Shown here: positions 42,992 through 51,618 of the stretch, in pieces
How positions within the stretch are numbered: position 1 is the first letter of the stretch
Layout: the number at the start of each line of letters is the position of its first letter
From: Aureisphaera galaxeae
GTDB lineage: Bacteria > Bacteroidota > Bacteroidia > Flavobacteriales > Flavobacteriaceae
Direction: 5' to 3'
Assembly (NCBI RefSeq): GCF_028561275.1
Contig: NZ_JAQQTF010000006.1
Location: forward strand, 62,001-126,000
Length of the DNA stretch: 64,000 nucleotides
Notes under the pieces: model-generated
The model's input: only the letters and a program-made list of their open reading frames with translations
Told to the model about the DNA's origin: nothing
The model's database searches: none
Program-made: the position numbers and the translations under genes

Positions 42992-45369
42992 TTGCTGCTT
43001 ATTTCCTTCATTAGATCCTCATAGGTGTAGTAGGATTTATCCTTTTTACCACGGTTGTAAAGTACATTTACACGGATGGCTTTTAGCCCTGTTACTCCTT
43101 GTAAGTCTTCCAATTCTAGGATTTCGACTTCATCGCCCAGATGTTTCTTGGACTGAAGGAAGTTTACGTATTTCAAATACTCCACCTCATCCGATCGCTG
43201 AGAATACACAATGGTAATCTTACCTGGTTGCGTAATCCTCTCGTCCGTTCCTTTAATAAGGGCTTTGTCTACACGTTTCTTCACCACTTCGTAACGGGCA
43301 TTATAAGTGCCATCTACGTCGAAACGCTTTTCGTCCATACGGAAACGAAGGGATAAGGAACTATTGAAAGCCAAAATCATAGAGGCTACATCTAACGGAA
43401 CCAATAGTTTCTCTTTGAGTTGATAGAACTTGTTCTCCATCTCGCACATGGCCTGTAATTGCCACAAGCGAAGGTTATACAAGTAAATCTTATTGAAACT
43501 ATCCTGTTTGGTAATGGACTCGCCAATATATAGGTTATGCTCTACACCATCCGTTTTAAAACGCTCGTAGTAATGCGGATACATTTTCTGAGCATCTTCC
43601 TGCTTCTTATCCAGAATAGCCGCCATGGTCTTATTAATAAGCATTACAGATTCATCGTAATCCTTTCTATGCTTATAGATAAAGCCTTTGTCATGATCTA
43701 AAATGGAATAGTATTCATCGATAAGCGCCTTTAACTTCGTATCCTTTTTACTTAGGTGATCGTACAAGGGAACAATTTCATTGCGCAGGAAATTTAATAC
43801 CCTACGCTCGCTATCCACCTGTAGGTTTTTCCGAATATCCTTAAGGAAATTATCGATTCGGAAATTGATCTGCTCGTATATGGGAAGGGGTTCTTCGGTG
43901 AACACTTTCGCAATAATTTTCTTTACCTGCTTCAGCTGAAGGATAAGATCGTCCTTGGTCGCCTCATTTCTAGCTGTGGAAGATCCCTTAATATCGATCT
44001 GCCCAAACAACGGGAAAACATCTTCGAAAACAATCTCTTGAAAGGTCGCCTCTTCTCCATTCATCTTGGTGTCGATCACACGTTTGGCTTCTTTCTTAAA
44101 TTTCCAGTGTACACTGGGGTGAATGGAGGTACACTCTTTCTGAATAAGCAATTCCATTTCATTGTCCTTTTCTTCCTTGGAACGACGTACAGAGTCTACC
44201 AAGAAAGGCATGATGTCCCTTAGCTTATTGGCATTGATTGTATTTAACTCCTGTGGATTCGGAGATACGATTTCCATCATTCCGAACAATTCATCTTCAT
44301 TCTGAATGGGTTGAATGATAGCACTTTTTACACCTTGCTTCTGAAGTTTTTTGTACAATAGATTGTCTGGATACAATTCTACGTACCTGTCGGTATCTGA
44401 TATACAATAAGCTTCCCCTTTGTTCATTAAGTGATCATAGGAATGCGGGCAAAGGGACTTATTACAAGATTCCTTCATTTCCGAATTCAGCAAATAACTT
44501 TTCACATTCAATAACGATGGAGGAGCTTGGAAGGTATCATCTTCCGGCTCATAAATGGAATATCCCACCTCTAATTGAGGCAAGCCAAAGATTGCTCTAA
44601 GGATTTCCTGAAACTGTTGGGCAAAGCTCTCATCCTTAGGATCATTCTGCAACAAGTTCGCTTTAAAATCGGACAGGGAAACATCGGTCGTAGCGTCGTA
44701 CATATTGGCGATCACGAATCCACTAAATTTCCAGCTATTCGGCGGAAACTTCTCCTTCCATACCTCGATATTATCAAAACTGTCCAGCAATTCCGCTACA
44801 TCTTCGGGAGTGATATCTTTTGAGTCTCCTGTTTTTTCTATACCTACAAAGTCTCCATTGTACAAAACACGATAGTGTCTCATGATACCTTGTGCATCCG
44901 GGATGTCATAGTAGAAGGGCCTTCTAAAATCGGTTCGGTAGCCATAGTACATATTGAGGATAACGCTACATCCCATGATGTACATTTCCTCATCGGAGAA
45001 ATCGGCCAATTTAAATTCGAACGAATCACCCCCTGCTACTTTTATAATATTGTCATAACGCTCTGAAGATTTCACCACATAATCCTGAAATGGAATGGTT
45101 GCGATCTTGATTTCGTTTTTTTGCAAAATGGATGCAAAAAGATCTTCTAAAATGATATCTATTTGTTCCTTATGTGCCTCAATTTCCTCGGCTGTAGACA
45201 TTCCTTCGACAAGTGCCGGATAGTCTTCAGCAATTTTCAGTACTTCTTCAGCACGAGCACGGAACAGGGAAGTGCTTCCTTCCAGTTTATCACGATAGGA
45301 ATCGAATAGCTTTTTAAAGCTAATCTCCACGCTTAGAGGGAATTCCCCTTGAGTAATTTTTTGTTTCAT
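42988..45369 (-). CDS. GAF-domain-containing protein of unknown function
   Basis: The 793-residue cytoplasmic protein has no signal peptide or TM helix. A GAF-like domain is visible around residues 255-400 (LEVGYSIYEPE, a Cys-containing CNKSLCPHSYDHLM insert, GVKSAIIQPIQNEDELFGMMEIVSPNP). The regions before and after are mostly helical and charged, with no enzymatic motif I can identify. GAF domains bind small ligands or serve in dimeric signalling. Large stand-alone GAF proteins like this are found in Flavobacteriia, often with this same HD neighbour, but that association cannot be tested here. Its stop overlaps the HD-PycTM stop by four bases. Confidence 0.8.
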   Translation of the reverse strand: MKQKITQGEFPLSVEISFKKLFDSYRDKLEGSTSLFRARAEEVLKIAEDYPALVEGMSTAEEIEAHKEQIDIILEDLFASILQKNEIKIATIPFQDYVVKSSERYDNIIKVAGGDSFEFKLADFSDEEMYIMGCSVILNMYYGYRTDFRRPFYYDIPDAQGIMRHYRVLYNGDFVGIEKTGDSKDITPEDVAELLDSFDNIEVWKEKFPPNSWKFSGFVIANMYDATTDVSLSDFKANLLQNDPKDESFAQQFQEILRAIFGLPQLEVGYSIYEPEDDTFQAPPSLLNVKSYLLNSEMKESCNKSLCPHSYDHLMNKGEAYCISDTDRYVELYPDNLLYKKLQKQGVKSAIIQPIQNEDELFGMMEIVSPNPQELNTINANKLRDIMPFLVDSVRRSKEEKDNEMELLIQKECTSIHPSVHWKFKKEAKRVIDTKMNGEEATFQEIVFEDVFPLFGQIDIKGSSTARNEATKDDLILQLKQVKKIIAKVFTEEPLPIYEQINFRIDNFLKDIRKNLQVDSERRVLNFLRNEIVPLYDHLSKKDTKLKALIDEYYSILDHDKGFIYKHRKDYDESVMLINKTMAAILDKKQEDAQKMYPHYYERFKTDGVEHNLYIGESITKQDSFNKIYLYNLRLWQLQAMCEMENKFYQLKEKLLVPLDVASMILAFNSSLSLRFRMDEKRFDVDGTYNARYEVVKKRVDKALIKGTDERITQPGKITIVYSQRSDEVEYLKYVNFLQSKKHLGDEVEILELEDLQGVTGLKAIRVNVLYNRGKKDKSYYTYEDLMKEISSN

Positions 45370-45457
45370 TATCTGCCTAATACACTATAAAATTAAGAAT
45401 TATCCCGCAAGTGGGACCATATCACCTTGTTATTAACAGTATTTTCGGATTTCCGAC

Positions 45458-45488
45458 TTTCATTCAGAAAAAAATACCGTTACTTTTG
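45458..45488 (+). promoter_or_regulatory. Promoter of the TlpA-like lipoprotein gene
   Basis: TTTC (45458-45461), 19-nt spacer and TACTTTTG (45481-45488) fit the Bacteroidota consensus; the ATG follows 21 bp later. Confidence 0.5.
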
Positions 45489-45509
45489 TGACGTAAAACC
45501 TACTACAAA

Positions 45510-46622
45510 ATGAGACGATTAATTGCATTTTTTATTACACTTTTGTTTATTTCTTGTAATGAAACGAGTTCCGACAGCTATACTTTAGAAGGAAATGCCC
45601 TTGGATATGCAGATGGTACCAAGGTTTTGGTATATGACGTGGTAAACAATCAGACCAAAATAAAGGATACCTTGGAGATCATCGGTGAGAAATTCTCTAA
45701 GACCTACCCCAATGAAACTGACACAAAGATCCATTTGCTACGAATGGACGGAAGTCGCAACAATATCATTTACTTTGTTGAAAACGAACCCATAAAGGCT
45801 ACTATTTATAAAGACAGCCTAGGTGCCTCCTTTGTTACCGGTGGAAAACAGAACGAGCTCTACAACGAATTCAATGAAGGCATGGCATCAATCAACAAAA
45901 AGAAACAGCAGATTACTGCAGCTTTCCGACAGGCGCAGGTAGAGCAAGATGGTATTTTGGTGAACGAACTACGTGCGCAGAGTCAGGCCTTGACCGCCGA
46001 AGAACGCGGCTATAAGTCGAATTTTGTGAATGAGAATAGGAACTCTGTTTTCAGTATTATGCTATTGGCAGAACTATTGGGTAAAGAAGAAATGACTACC
46101 GAGCAAGCAAATCAAATTATAGGAGAGTTAAGCCCCAAGATGGCAAAGCATCCATTGGTAGACAATCTTAAAAAGACCATAGAAGCCAAAAAGAAAGCAA
46201 GCATTGGTGGTGTCGCTCCCGACTTTAGTGCTCCGCAACCTAATGGGGAAATGCTATCACTCAAAGAAACGTTAGGAAAATACACGATTATCGACTTCTG
46301 GGCTTCTTGGTGCCGTCCTTGCCGTATGGAAAACCCTAATGTGGTAAAAGTGTACAACGAATACCACGACAAAGGGCTTAACATCATTAGTGTTTCATTG
46401 GACAAAGCCAATCAGAGAGATCGCTGGTTAAAAGCCATTGAAGATGATAAAATGGACTGGTACCACGTATCCAATCTGCAGTTTTGGCAAGATCCGATTG
46501 CACGTCAATACAATGTACGCAGTATACCAGCTACCTTCCTATTGGATGAAGAAGGGAGAATTATTGATAAAAATCTGCGTGGTGCTGCCCTTCAGCAGAA
46601 AATTGCTAGTCTTTTAGATTAA
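45510..46622 (+). CDS. TlpA-like thioredoxin-fold lipoprotein (DUF4369-AhpC/TSA type)
   Basis: The 370-residue protein has a lipoprotein signal (LLFISCNET, Cys16), an N-terminal DUF4369-like beta domain (about 25-120, YTLEGNALGYADGTKVLVYD), a helical linker and a C-terminal TlpA/ResA thioredoxin domain (about 232-370) with the WCRPC motif (Cys268, Cys271) and the cis-Pro segment RSIPATFLLDE. Such proteins reduce disulfides in the periplasm, often for cytochrome c maturation. No obvious partner is adjacent. The TAA shares TTAA with the stop of the convergent SIMPL gene. Confidence 0.91.
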   Translation: MRRLIAFFITLLFISCNETSSDSYTLEGNALGYADGTKVLVYDVVNNQTKIKDTLEIIGEKFSKTYPNETDTKIHLLRMDGSRNNIIYFVENEPIKATIYKDSLGASFVTGGKQNELYNEFNEGMASINKKKQQITAAFRQAQVEQDGILVNELRAQSQALTAEERGYKSNFVNENRNSVFSIMLLAELLGKEEMTTEQANQIIGELSPKMAKHPLVDNLKKTIEAKKKASIGGVAPDFSAPQPNGEMLSLKETLGKYTIIDFWASWCRPCRMENPNVVKVYNEYHDKGLNIISVSLDKANQRDRWLKAIEDDKMDWYHVSNLQFWQDPIARQYNVRSIPATFLLDEEGRIIDKNLRGAALQQKIASLLD

Positions 46623-47296
46623 TACAATTCGAAACGTACGTTAACGCGTACCTTAATTTCCATTTCCCCCGGGGCCATTGTTTGGCCGGAGGCATCGTTT
46701 TCCATGAGCATAGCCGAACGGAACATGGGCCCTGGTGTATGGGTTGCCTGAAATTCACTAATCTGCATGGCCTTCCCTATTTTTTGGTCCAATACCGCTG
46801 TGTACTCTTCTGCCTTTTGTTTGGCATTTTGAATGGCTTTAGTTCGTGCTTCCGATTCTAAACTGGCTTGTTTTGAAGATGAAAAATGAATGCCATCGAT
46901 ACGATTGATCCCCGTTTCAATAAGGCCATTCATAATGCTTTCATAATCGTCTAGATCCACAATTTTTAATGAAATGGATTGATTTGCAGTATAGTTGTAC
47001 CGCTTAGTGTTGTATTCGTAGGTTTTATTCAAGCGGATGTACTCCGTCTTGATATATTTCTCGTCTATCTTTTGTTTCTTCAAAAATTGAAAAACATCGC
47101 TGATGGTCTGGTCGTTCTTCAATTTTACTTCTTTGGCATCATTGCCGGTGTTCTCTACACGTATGTTAACGGTTACCTGATCGGGTATCACGGTTACGAT
47201 CCCTTCCCCAGTAACATCTACACTGGGTGTCTGTGATTGTTGTGCTGTCATAAAGCAGGTGCTTAGTAAGGTGATGATTGCAATAAAATGTTTCAT
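46619..47296 (-). CDS. SIMPL-domain (DUF541) periplasmic protein
   Basis: The 225-residue protein has a signal peptide (MKHFIAIITLLSTCFMTAQ) and a DUF541/SIMPL domain: VDVTGEGIVTVIPDQVTVNI, the middle strand-helix units and the RTKAIQNAKQKAEEYTAVL helix, ending VKVRVNVRFELY-like beta. SIMPL proteins form large oligomers in the periplasm and are linked to oxidative-stress tolerance and signalling in other bacteria. It follows the rhomboid gene by one base and is probably co-transcribed with it. Confidence 0.92.
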   Translation of the reverse strand: MKHFIAIITLLSTCFMTAQQSQTPSVDVTGEGIVTVIPDQVTVNIRVENTGNDAKEVKLKNDQTISDVFQFLKKQKIDEKYIKTEYIRLNKTYEYNTKRYNYTANQSISLKIVDLDDYESIMNGLIETGINRIDGIHFSSSKQASLESEARTKAIQNAKQKAEEYTAVLDQKIGKAMQISEFQATHTPGPMFRSAMLMENDASGQTMAPGEMEIKVRVNVRFELY

Positions 47297-47297
47297 G

Positions 47298-47951
47298 CTA
47301 ATAAATTTTTCCAGTTCTGTACATAACCAACAGTATCACGATGGGAACGGCCAATAGGATTACATAAATCAGCTTATCATCGAACACCGAAGGATAGAAT
47401 AGTAAAGTTAACAAATACCCTGCCACTGCGCCACCGAAATGAGCATCATGACCAATATTTCCCAATCGGGCCTTCATACCGTAAATAGAAAACAGGAGAT
47501 ATCCTAAGCCGAACATCCAAGCGGGAATACGCAATGCATAAAACAATAAGAGTTCGCCTTCTGGGTGTATTAGAATTGCCGCATAAATCACTCCCATAAC
47601 GGCGCCACTCGCCCCAACAGCACTATAATGGTACTCATCCTTATGAAAGTAGAATGACAGTAGGTTCCCGACGATTAGGCTTATCACATATATGATGAGA
47701 AATCTAGGAACGCCTAAGGTATCTATGACCACATCGGCAAAGAAATAAAGGGTGATCATATTGAAAAATAGATGCACAAAATCGGCGTGTAAAAAAGCCG
47801 ATGAAAACATTCGTATCTGTTCTCCCCTTCGAATGGCCGCTATATTGAATTTATATTTCTCGAAAAACGAAAAATCATTCAAGGCTTTCATGGAGATAAG
47901 TACGTTGGCAACAATTATGATGAGGGTGGCAATATGGATACTTTGCAGCAT
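47298..47951 (-). CDS. Rhomboid-family intramembrane serine protease
   Basis: The 217-residue membrane protein has six hydrophobic helices and the full catalytic set: HxxxN-like HADFVHLFFNM with Asn64 for the oxyanion hole, nucleophile Ser115 in GASGAVMG, and catalytic His171 in DAHFGGAVAGY. It cleaves TM segments of membrane proteins; substrates are unknown. There is no extra N-terminal domain. It starts at 47951, divergent from the acyltransferase gene, with 67 bp between the start codons. Confidence 0.92.
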   Translation of the reverse strand: MLQSIHIATLIIIVANVLISMKALNDFSFFEKYKFNIAAIRRGEQIRMFSSAFLHADFVHLFFNMITLYFFADVVIDTLGVPRFLIIYVISLIVGNLLSFYFHKDEYHYSAVGASGAVMGVIYAAILIHPEGELLLFYALRIPAWMFGLGYLLFSIYGMKARLGNIGHDAHFGGAVAGYLLTLLFYPSVFDDKLIYVILLAVPIVILLVMYRTGKIY

Positions 47952-47996
47952 GTGGAATTTTATCTAACAACGGAATTATAATGCAATAAATTTAGT

Positions 47997-48004
47997 TAGT
48001 TTTG
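47997..48004 (+). promoter_or_regulatory. -7 box of the LpxL-like gene
   Basis: TAGTTTTG matches TAnnTTTG and ends 14 bp before the ATG. No TTTG lies at the usual -33 distance, so only the downstream box is supported. Confidence 0.35.
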
Positions 48005-48018
48005 CGCTAACTTTACCT

Positions 48019-48909
48019 ATGCAACGGCTAGTTTATATTTTTGTTTTTCCGATTATCTGGTTCCTTTCAAAGCTCCCTATGGGAGTTCTTTATTTTATAT
48101 CGGATGCGTTCTTCTTACTCATCTTCTACATCATAGGATATCGACGAAGAGTCGTACGGGAAAACTTGGAATTGGTTTTTCCTAACAAATCCAAAAAGGA
48201 AATAAAGGAGATTTCCAGGCGCTTCTACCATCACCTTTGCGATATGGTTGTGGAATCGGTGAAATCTCTTTCCATTTCAGAAAAGGAACTTAACAAACGC
48301 TTCACCTTTACCAATGTTGAGGAGATCCATAAACTAGAAGAGCAAAATAAGAGTATCGCTCTTATGGGTGGGCATTACGGGAGTTGGGAGTGGTCTTTTA
48401 TTCTGCAAAGACACATTAACCATAAAGGATATGCCGTTTATAAACGTATAGAAAATAAGTATTTCGATGCCCTCATCAAGGGGATACGTGCCAAATACAA
48501 CACCGAACTTATCACCACTAAAGAGACTTTTCATAAACTAGGGGCGGCACGAAATAGAGGCGAATTGACTATTAATGGTTTCTTGGCCGATCAAACTGCC
48601 AAACACTGGAAGGCCAAACACTGGCAGGAGTTCTTGGGCGTAAAAGTTCCCGTACTTACGGGAGCCGAAATGATTGCAAAGCGATTGGATATGGCCGTTG
48701 TTTTTATTGGCACGAAAAAGGTAAAAAGAGGCCACTACTCTACCACATTTAAGACCATTACTACAAATCCGAAGGAATTCGAAGACTTCGAAATTACAGA
48801 CGCATTCATAAAGCTATTGGAAGAACTCATTTACGAAGATCCTGCTTATTACCTGTGGACACACAAACGTTGGAAATACAAAGACAATGCCCCAAGGGAA
48901 GCATCTTAG
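48019..48909 (+). CDS. Lipid A late acyltransferase-like protein (LpxL/HtrB family)
   Basis: The 296-residue protein has one N-terminal membrane helix and the LPLAT fold with the catalytic H-x4-E motif in GGHYGSWEW (near residue 120) and later DQTAKHWKAKHWQEFLG and GAEMIAKRLDMAVVF. The C-terminal WTHKRWKYK is typical of the family. It should transfer an acyl chain from acyl-ACP to a lipid A precursor or a related lipid. It is alone on its strand; its TAG overlaps the convergent glycerate kinase TAA by sharing TTAG. Confidence 0.92.
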   Translation: MQRLVYIFVFPIIWFLSKLPMGVLYFISDAFFLLIFYIIGYRRRVVRENLELVFPNKSKKEIKEISRRFYHHLCDMVVESVKSLSISEKELNKRFTFTNVEEIHKLEEQNKSIALMGGHYGSWEWSFILQRHINHKGYAVYKRIENKYFDALIKGIRAKYNTELITTKETFHKLGAARNRGELTINGFLADQTAKHWKAKHWQEFLGVKVPVLTGAEMIAKRLDMAVVFIGTKKVKRGHYSTTFKTITTNPKEFEDFEITDAFIKLLEELIYEDPAYYLWTHKRWKYKDNAPREAS

Positions 48910-50039
48910 GCCTCCTTCAACAACCAATTGGTAAAGTCTACAGCCATCTCCTTTAGATACATTTCACTGTTTTCCATTGCATCCCGAATGTTTACAGCAC
49001 GTTTCATGATAGCATCGGAATACTGAATTCCCATGTTCCGAATTTCGGATGGAGACAAGGTAATATTCCCACAAAAAGAGGCTACAGGAATTCCTTGTTC
49101 CTGCCCAGATTGTATTACGCCATTGATCGTTTTCCCAGAAAGGGTTTGTTCGTCCAATTGACCTTCCCCAGTAATGATCCAGTCGGCATTTTCGATTTCC
49201 GAATCGAAATTGGCCAACTTCTTAATCATGTCGATACCCGGAACGAGATGGGCACTTAAAAATAGCATGGAGCCTATACCCATACCACCAGCCGCTCCAG
49301 CTCCTGGGACCTCTTGCGGATTTATTCCGAAGTGATTTTCAAGAACGCTCGCAAAATCTTTAAGTCCTTGGTCCAATAGCACAATATCTTCGGGAGTTGC
49401 TCCCTTTTGCTGTGCATATACATGAGCGGCGCCATTCATACCATAAAGCGGATTGCTTACATCACAAGCCAAGAAGAATTCAATATTTTTCAATCGTTCA
49501 TCCACTTCGGCAACATCAATAGCGGCTACCTCCGAAAGATTGGCACCTATGGGCGAAACGGATTCCCCAAGAGAATTCAAGAATTGATAGCCCAATGCTG
49601 TGGCCATGCCCATTCCACAATCATTGGTTGCACTTCCGCCGATGCCCAAGATGATCTTTTTAGCTCCTTTAGAAACAGCATCCATGATCAACTCCCCCGT
49701 TCCCAAGGTGGTAGCGTTCTTGCAATTTTTTTCTGAAGGTTTCAATAGTTTATGTCCCGAAGCCTCGGCCATTTCAATAAAAGCCGTTTCCGAGTTTTCG
49801 CTATACAAATACCTAGCGGTAATGGTTCGGAAGAGCGGGTCGTGCACCTGGGCACTAAGGAAGTCTCCTTTCAAATAGAAATTGAGTATATCGATCGTGC
49901 CATCTCCCCCATCGGCCAAGGGAAGGGATATGATCTGCGCTTCGGGTATTTTTTCGCGAATACCCGCTGCCACCAAATAGCAAAACTCAATAGCCGTAAG
50001 CGATCCCTTAAACTTATCGGGGGCAAGCACAATTTTCAT
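48906..50039 (-). CDS. Glycerate kinase
   Basis: The 377-residue protein matches the GarK/GlxK-type glycerate 2-kinase family: MKIVLAPDKFKGSLTA start, ADGGDGTIDIL, LGIGGSATNDCGMGMATALG, PGAGAAGGMG and WIITGEGQLDEQTLSGK. It phosphorylates glycerate with ATP to feed lower glycolysis. Upstream, 33 bp before the ATG, a TAGATTTG box (50072-50079) might serve as a promoter inside the 47-bp gap from the aminotransferase gene. Whether it makes 2- or 3-phosphoglycerate cannot be read from sequence. Confidence 0.94.
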   Translation of the reverse strand: MKIVLAPDKFKGSLTAIEFCYLVAAGIREKIPEAQIISLPLADGGDGTIDILNFYLKGDFLSAQVHDPLFRTITARYLYSENSETAFIEMAEASGHKLLKPSEKNCKNATTLGTGELIMDAVSKGAKKIILGIGGSATNDCGMGMATALGYQFLNSLGESVSPIGANLSEVAAIDVAEVDERLKNIEFFLACDVSNPLYGMNGAAHVYAQQKGATPEDIVLLDQGLKDFASVLENHFGINPQEVPGAGAAGGMGIGSMLFLSAHLVPGIDMIKKLANFDSEIENADWIITGEGQLDEQTLSGKTINGVIQSGQEQGIPVASFCGNITLSPSEIRNMGIQYSDAIMKRAVNIRDAMENSEMYLKEMAVDFTNWLLKEA

Positions 50040-50086
50040 AGTCCTAAGATACTACCCAAATATGGTGGGAACAAATCTAAGATGCC

Positions 50087-51580
50087 TTACAACTTAAACC
50101 AATCTTTGGAAACGGCACTGGTACAGTCCTCGGTAGCGTTTTTATGCAAGAACTTCCCGTCCTGGTATTTGTAATCCTCCTTCCATTTGGTCCAATGGGA
50201 AGCCAATTCTAAAAGGCTATCGCACACATACGCCATTTCTGCATTGGTCATGGTAGGATGGAAAGAAATACGAACCCAACCAGGTTTTAAATAGACTTTA
50301 CCCGATTCTATTTCGGAAATGATCGCATTCGATTTCGTCTGATCGATCTCCAAGAGATAATGCCCGTAAGTTCCTGCACAACTGCAACCGCCTCGGGTTT
50401 GAATTCCGTAACGATCGTTCAACATTTTAACAGCCAAATCGAAATGCAGTTCTCCGATATTCAAGGAAACTACCCCTAAACGATCCCTATGTTCTCCTGC
50501 CAAAATGGAAATCTCCTTATGACCAGAAATGCGATCGAAGAAATAGGTTAACAGCTCGTGCTCCCTTTTCATAATGGCCTCAACGCCCATTTGTTCTTTC
50601 AGGGTAATAGCCAGAGAAGTACGAATCACTTGTAAAAACCCTGGGGTTCCTCCATCTTCACGTTCTTCTATGTCGTCCACATATTTATGTTGCCCCCATG
50701 GAGTGGTCCAAGAAACGGTACCGCCTCCCGGACAATCGGGCACCAAATTTCTATATAACTTTTTATTGAAAATCAACACCCCCGAACTTCCAGGTCCGCC
50801 CAAAAACTTATGGGGTGAAAAAAAGATGGCATCTAAATAACTTTCGGGATCTTCAGGATGCATGTTGATGTCCACATAAGGTCCTGAACACGCAAAATCT
50901 ACAAAGCACAAGCCTCCAATTTCGTGCATCAATCTGGCTACTTCGTAATAGGGTGTTGTTATACCTGTAACATTAGAACAACTGGTGATAGAAGCGATTT
51001 TCAGATTGGGCTTATCCTTATATTCTTCGATAAGTGCTTTGAAATTCTCTAAGCAGAAAAGCCCTTCATGATTGCAAGGTATTACAACCACTTTGGCCAG
51101 AGTTTCCAGCCAAGAAGTCTGATTGCTGTGATGCTCCATATGGGAAACGAACACTATAGGACGATCTTCTTCCCTTATTTGTAGGGTATCCTTTATTTGT
51201 TCGGGGACCTTCAACCCAAGAATGCGCTGAAATTTATTCACCGCACCTGTCATGCCCGTACCCGTTGTAATGAGTACATCATCTGCGCTGGCATTTACAT
51301 GTTCTTTGATAATTTTCCTCGCCTCACGATACGCATAGGTCATGGCCGTGCCGCTTACAGTAGTCTCTGTATGGGTGTTGGCGACAAAAGGACCAAATTC
51401 GTTGAGAATTTTCTCTTCTATGGGACGGTACAAACGTCCACTTGCGGTCCAGTCAGTATAGATAATCTTCTTTTCACCAAAAGGGGTAGTAAAAAAATGA
51501 TCGATCCCTACAATGTTGCTTCTGAAGGAATTAAAATAAATTTCTAAGTTATCTACTTTGTCAGGGAGCCGTGTAAGCAA
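50087..51580 (-). CDS. Class V aminotransferase (cysteine desulfurase-like fold)
   Basis: The 497-residue PLP enzyme begins at TTG (51578-51580); no ATG fits before the conserved TDWTASGRLYRPIE. Visible are GTGMTGAVNKF for the PLP phosphate, SHMEHHSNQTSW, the internal-aldimine Lys in SPHKFLGGPGSSGVL and a GIQTRGGCSCAGTYG motif in the position where SufS/CsdA have their active Cys loop (RxGxxCA). The protein is longer than standard SufS (about 405), and no suf genes are adjacent. It may be a desulfurase, a lyase or a different class V enzyme. The function is not settled. Confidence 0.85.
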   Translation of the reverse strand: MLTRLPDKVDNLEIYFNSFRSNIVGIDHFFTTPFGEKKIIYTDWTASGRLYRPIEEKILNEFGPFVANTHTETTVSGTAMTYAYREARKIIKEHVNASADDVLITTGTGMTGAVNKFQRILGLKVPEQIKDTLQIREEDRPIVFVSHMEHHSNQTSWLETLAKVVVIPCNHEGLFCLENFKALIEEYKDKPNLKIASITSCSNVTGITTPYYEVARLMHEIGGLCFVDFACSGPYVDINMHPEDPESYLDAIFFSPHKFLGGPGSSGVLIFNKKLYRNLVPDCPGGGTVSWTTPWGQHKYVDDIEEREDGGTPGFLQVIRTSLAITLKEQMGVEAIMKREHELLTYFFDRISGHKEISILAGEHRDRLGVVSLNIGELHFDLAVKMLNDRYGIQTRGGCSCAGTYGHYLLEIDQTKSNAIISEIESGKVYLKPGWVRISFHPTMTNAEMAYVCDSLLELASHWTKWKEDYKYQDGKFLHKNATEDCTSAVSKDWFKL

Positions 51581-51618
51581 TTAGGGATCAATTTATTAAG
51601 CGGACAAATGTAAGAAAA

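Noticed and set aside
41786-45369. A complete Pycsar defence operon
   Set aside because: No nucleotidyl cyclase is encoded on either side of the HD-PycTM gene; the neighbours are a phosphatase-barrel protein and a GAF protein without cyclase motifs.
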